Below, piece by piece: positions 61,091 through 64,000 of a stretch of DNA of 64,000 nt. A program made the position numbers and the translations under genes. Within the stretch, counting starts at the first letter, position 1. The number at the start of each line of letters is the position of its first letter. The notes below the pieces were generated by a model. That model saw nothing but the letters and a program-made list of their open reading frames with translations, was not told the DNA's origin and did no database searches. Source of the DNA: CAZGAH01 sp964523295 (lineage in GTDB: Bacteria; Desulfobacterota; Desulfovibrionia; Desulfovibrionales; Desulfovibrionaceae); assembly GCA_964523295.1 (NCBI GenBank), contig CAZGAH010000007.1, forward strand, positions 28,463 to 92,462. Direction: 5' to 3'.

Positions 61091-61966
61091 TCAGGGAGCC
61101 CCCGGCTCAGGAGTCCGAGTCCGTCTGGCGCCCTGCAGGCTTTGAATCCGCGCCTCCACGACGAGCGGGTTGGGGTAGGTGTCGCGTATGGTGCGCAAGA
61201 GCTCGAGCGCGCGTTCGTTTTCGCCGAGCGAGGAGCAGGCGTCGGCGAGCAGCAGGGCGGCCATGGCCCGCGTTTCGGGAGTGACGTCCTTCAGGGCCAG
61301 CAACGTTTCCAGCGGCGTCTTGATCAGCTGCACGCTTTCGCGCACGTCGGGTCCTGGTCTGGGCGTATCGACCTGGGTCTGGGCCATGCGCCGCTTGTGG
61401 CGGCAGTCCTGCGTCAGTGCAAGCTCGTACAGGCAGTCGGCCTTGTTCTGGCTGTCCTGCGCCTGTTCGGCGCAGGTGGTGAGGATGTCCCGGGCCTGGT
61501 TGTATTCGTTCTGTTTCTGGAAAATCTTGCCCATGCGCAGCTGGATGACGGCATTGACGGGCCGTTTGTCCGCCGGAAGTTCCAGCCCGCGTTGCAGGGC
61601 GTAGATCGCCTCGTTCCAGTGGCGCATGGTTTCCTGCACCTCGGCCAGGCGGGAGTAGATGGCCCAGGCCCGGGCCGGATCGTCGCCGAATTCGAGGTTC
61701 ATCGCCTCGAGCAGCTGCACCCCTTTGTCGTTGTCGCCGGCAACGGACGTGGCGATTTCCACCAGGCGGTTCCAGGCCTCCCAGCGGTCCTTGCCCTCGA
61801 GCACGGTCTGCAGATAGCGCTCATACTGCTTTTCGGCCTCGGCAAAATGCCCTTGCCCGTAGGCCTGCCGCGCCAGGACGATGGGATCCTCCCCGGTGTC
61901 CGGCGCCTGCGCGCAACCTGCCCCAATCACGGTCAGCAGCAGCAATCCCAGGAGCAGCAGGCGCAT
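61091..61966 (-). CDS. TPR-repeat lipoprotein
   Basis: The start at MRLLLLGLLLLTVIGAGC (61966) follows AGGGA; the ORF's earlier Met overlaps the end of gyrA. The lipobox IGAGC places the acylated Cys at residue 18. Several TPR-like helical pairs follow (HFAEAEKQYERYLQTVL, HWNEAIYALQRGLELP, EYNQARDILTTCAEQ, ENERALELLRTIRDTYP). It is likely an outer-membrane scaffold facing the periplasm. It starts 33 bases after gyrA and is co-directional. Confidence 0.8.
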   Translation of the reverse strand: MRLLLLGLLLLTVIGAGCAQAPDTGEDPIVLARQAYGQGHFAEAEKQYERYLQTVLEGKDRWEAWNRLVEIATSVAGDNDKGVQLLEAMNLEFGDDPARAWAIYSRLAEVQETMRHWNEAIYALQRGLELPADKRPVNAVIQLRMGKIFQKQNEYNQARDILTTCAEQAQDSQNKADCLYELALTQDCRHKRRMAQTQVDTPRPGPDVRESVQLIKTPLETLLALKDVTPETRAMAALLLADACSSLGENERALELLRTIRDTYPNPLVVEARIQSLQGARRTRTPEPGAP

Positions 61967-61998
61967 AGTCGGTGTCCCTGGCCCGGTTCGGGCCATTA

Positions 61999-64000
61999 TC
62001 AGGGCTCCAGCGACGAATCCCGAACCAGATCGAAGGCCACGACGCTGCCGCCCTCTTCCAGACTGACAACCCGTACGCCCTGGGTGCTGCGGCCGATGGA
62101 TCGGATATCCGTGACCCCGGTACGGATGATTTTGTTGCCCGAAGTGAGGAGCATGAACTCATCCTCGTCGTTGACCATGGCAACCGCTACGACATTGCCG
62201 GTTTTCGAGGTGATTTTCATGTTGATGACGCCCTTGCCGCCGCGGGTCTGCAAGCGGTAGTCCTCCAGCGAGGTCCGCTTGCCGTAGCCCTTGTCCGCTA
62301 TGGTGAGCAGATCCGGCCTGGAGGGATCGTCGACCACGACGCCGGCAGCGACGCGGTCGCCCGGCAGCAGCCTGACGCCGCGCACGCCCGCGGCGCCGCG
62401 GCCCATGGGCCGGACATCGGCGCAGGTGAAACGGATCGCCAGCCCTTTTTCCGTGGCCAGAATGACCTCGGACTCGGAATTGATCTCGCGCACAAGAATA
62501 AGCTCGTCATCGTCCTTGAGTCCCACGGCATTGATGCCGCCGCGCCGCGCCTTCTGGTACTGCTGGACGTCGGAGCGCTTGACCATGCCCTGGCGCGTGA
62601 CAAAGAGAAAATAGCAGTCAGGGAGAAATTCCCGGATGGTCAGGGCCGCGGCCACGTACTCTTCCTTTTCCAGGGGGAGCAGATTGGCGATATGCATGCC
62701 CTTGGCCGTGCGGCTCCCTTCCGGCACCTGATGCACCTTGAGCTGATGCATCCGGCCCCGGTTGGTGAAAAGCAGCAGAAACTGATGATTGGTGGTGGTG
62801 CCGAAGCTCTGCACCACGTCGTCCTCAGACATATGCACGCCGGCAATGCCTTTGCCGCCGCGTTTCTGCTGCTGGTAGTTTTCGAGCAGCGTGCGCTTGA
62901 TGTAGCCACGCCGGGAAAGCGTGATGACGACGTCGTCGTCGGGGATAAGGTCCTCGATGTCGATGCCGGCCGGCTCCTCGTCCAGGATAATCGTGCGTCG
63001 TGGCGTGGCGAAGGTGTTGCGCAGAGCGTCGAGTTCTTCCCGAATAACGTTTCTGAGCACCTCCTCGCGTTCGAGAATGCTGCGCAGATATTCGATGAGC
63101 TTGATCAACGCGGTATACTCCTCGAGGATTTTCTCCCGCTCGAGGTTGGTAAGCCGCTGCAGGCGCATGTCCAGAATGGCCTGGGCTTGCGCTGGGGAAA
63201 ACTCAAAGTTCTGGATGAGCTTTTCCTTGGCCTCGGGCGGATTGGCCGAGGCGCGGATGAGCGCGATAATGGCGTCAATGTGATCGATGGCCTTTTGCAA
63301 CCCTTCCAGAATATGTGCCCGTTGCTCGGATTTCGCCAGATCGAAGCGCGTGCGGCGGAGAATGACCTCACGGCGATGCTCGAGGAAATAGCTAAGAATT
63401 TGCTTTATGTTCAGCAGCTTGGGCCGATTGTTGACCACGGCGAGCATATTGATGCCGAACGAGGATTCCAGAGGCGTAAATTTATAGAGATAGTTGACGA
63501 CGATGTCGGGGATGGTCCCCTTTTTCAGATCGAGCACGATGCGGATGCCCTTGCGGTCGGACTCGTCGCGCAGGTCGCTGACGCCTTCGATGCGGCGCTC
63601 GTTGATGAGCATGGCAATCTTTTCGACCAGGGAGGACTTGTTCAGGCCGTAGGGAATTTCCTTGATGACGATGGCCTCGGCGCCTTTCTTGCGCTCCTCG
63701 ATTTCGACCTTGCCCCGGATACGCACGCTGCCGCGCCCGGTCGAATAGGCCTCGACCAGCCCCTGCCCGCAGTAGATGCTCGCGCCGGTGGGAAAATCCG
63801 GGGCTTTGATTCTGGTCATGAGCCTGGGGATACTGCAGGAGGGATCGTCCAGCAGCAGCAATAGCCCGTCTATCAACTCTCCCAGGTTATGCGGCGGGAT
63901 ATTGGTGGCCATACCGACGGCGATACCGACGGAACCATTGACCAGCAGATTCGGCAGCGCCGAAGGCAACAAAAGCGGCTCTTTTAAAGAAGCGTCGAAA
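61999..64000 (-). CDS. gyrA: DNA gyrase subunit A, 3' part (window edge)
   Basis: The minus-strand frame enters from beyond 64000 (DASLKEPLLLPSALPNLLVN) and has no start in the window. About 666 residues remain. The post-catalytic segment GIAVGMATNIPPHNLGELID is followed by the tower and coiled coil, then the C-terminal beta-pinwheel with the GyrA box YQQQKRGGKGIAG. The box identifies gyrase rather than topoisomerase IV. The catalytic Tyr and quinolone-region residues are outside the window. Confidence 0.95.
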   Translation of the reverse strand, partial: FDASLKEPLLLPSALPNLLVNGSVGIAVGMATNIPPHNLGELIDGLLLLLDDPSCSIPRLMTRIKAPDFPTGASIYCGQGLVEAYSTGRGSVRIRGKVEIEERKKGAEAIVIKEIPYGLNKSSLVEKIAMLINERRIEGVSDLRDESDRKGIRIVLDLKKGTIPDIVVNYLYKFTPLESSFGINMLAVVNNRPKLLNIKQILSYFLEHRREVILRRTRFDLAKSEQRAHILEGLQKAIDHIDAIIALIRASANPPEAKEKLIQNFEFSPAQAQAILDMRLQRLTNLEREKILEEYTALIKLIEYLRSILEREEVLRNVIREELDALRNTFATPRRTIILDEEPAGIDIEDLIPDDDVVITLSRRGYIKRTLLENYQQQKRGGKGIAGVHMSEDDVVQSFGTTTNHQFLLLFTNRGRMHQLKVHQVPEGSRTAKGMHIANLLPLEKEEYVAAALTIREFLPDCYFLFVTRQGMVKRSDVQQYQKARRGGINAVGLKDDDELILVREINSESEVILATEKGLAIRFTCADVRPMGRGAAGVRGVRLLPGDRVAAGVVVDDPSRPDLLTIADKGYGKRTSLEDYRLQTRGGKGVINMKITSKTGNVVAVAMVNDEDEFMLLTSGNKIIRTGVTDIRSIGRSTQGVRVVSLEEGGSVVAFDLVRDSSLEP

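Noticed and set aside
61972..63864. 630-codon ORF opposite gyrA
   Set aside because: Antisense shadow of gyrA in GC-rich DNA; His/Val/Asp-rich with no domain.

Overview
The window reads as a draft chromosome scaffold of a moderately GC-rich Gram-negative bacterium, most likely a member of the Desulfovibrionales (Desulfobacterota). The basis is gene content and order recalled from that group: coaBC, a UDP-glucuronate-type epimerase, parA, parB and an hldA-type heptose kinase in one neighbourhood, a partner-switching STAS/SpoIIE pair, and a corrinoid-salvage operon with cbiZ. No rRNA or marker phylogeny is available, so this is an inference. Six runs of N (five of 10, one of 100) mark unsized assembly gaps. 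Several genes carry single-base frameshifts that could be real or sequencing errors.

Layout. 1-253: 5' part of a membrane protein. 1107-1269: tRNA-Gln and tRNA-Glu with a clear promoter. 1226-5236: a decayed integrative element inserted at the 3' end of tRNA-Glu. It is bounded by a 45-bp direct repeat (42/45 identical) and holds a broken tyrosine integrase, an IS3 fragment, a truncated antitoxin with a frameshifted RES toxin, and an intact Fic protein. The tRNA operon's probable terminator now lies beyond the island. 5526-22232: housekeeping and core genes, including a DsbA-like thiol oxidoreductase, a DUF255 protein, a sigma-54 promoter with a 25-aa ORF, STAS/SpoIIE signalling, hldA, parB/parA with two perfect parS sites, an epimerase, coaBC, glycerol dehydrogenase and a dynamin-like GTPase.

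22464-35765: a defence island between tRNA-Ser(CGA) and tRNA-Pro(GGG). It holds a Fic remnant, a RapA-like SNF2 helicase, an IS200/REP-type transposase with a 189-bp-period GC-rich palindromic array, a 981-aa beta-class DNA methyltransferase with a long N-terminal extension, a 1056-aa Res-type helicase-nuclease, and a deleted SIR2-KTSC gene. The SNF2-Mod-Res trio is the best candidate for an unusual restriction system. The AT-rich target-recognition part of Mod and the C-terminal part of Res look recombined. 36161-41751: a cobalamin riboswitch with a hairpin-plus-T6 expression platform, then btuB-cbiZ-btuF-btuC-btuD. A deletion has fused the end of btuC to the start of btuD.

42299-50057: a sigma-54 activator followed by a set of small envelope and membrane proteins (Spy-like, glycine zipper, small lipoproteins, a Crp-type regulator, DUF3185-like, two Lmo0937-like and a DUF3309-like protein), resembling an envelope-stress module. 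50820-64000: flagellin, a DUF3124 protein, a frameshifted sensor kinase, a PAS protein, a U32 peptidase-family protein, a spermidine-synthase-like membrane protein, a CAT-fold protein, a TPR lipoprotein and the 3' part of gyrA.
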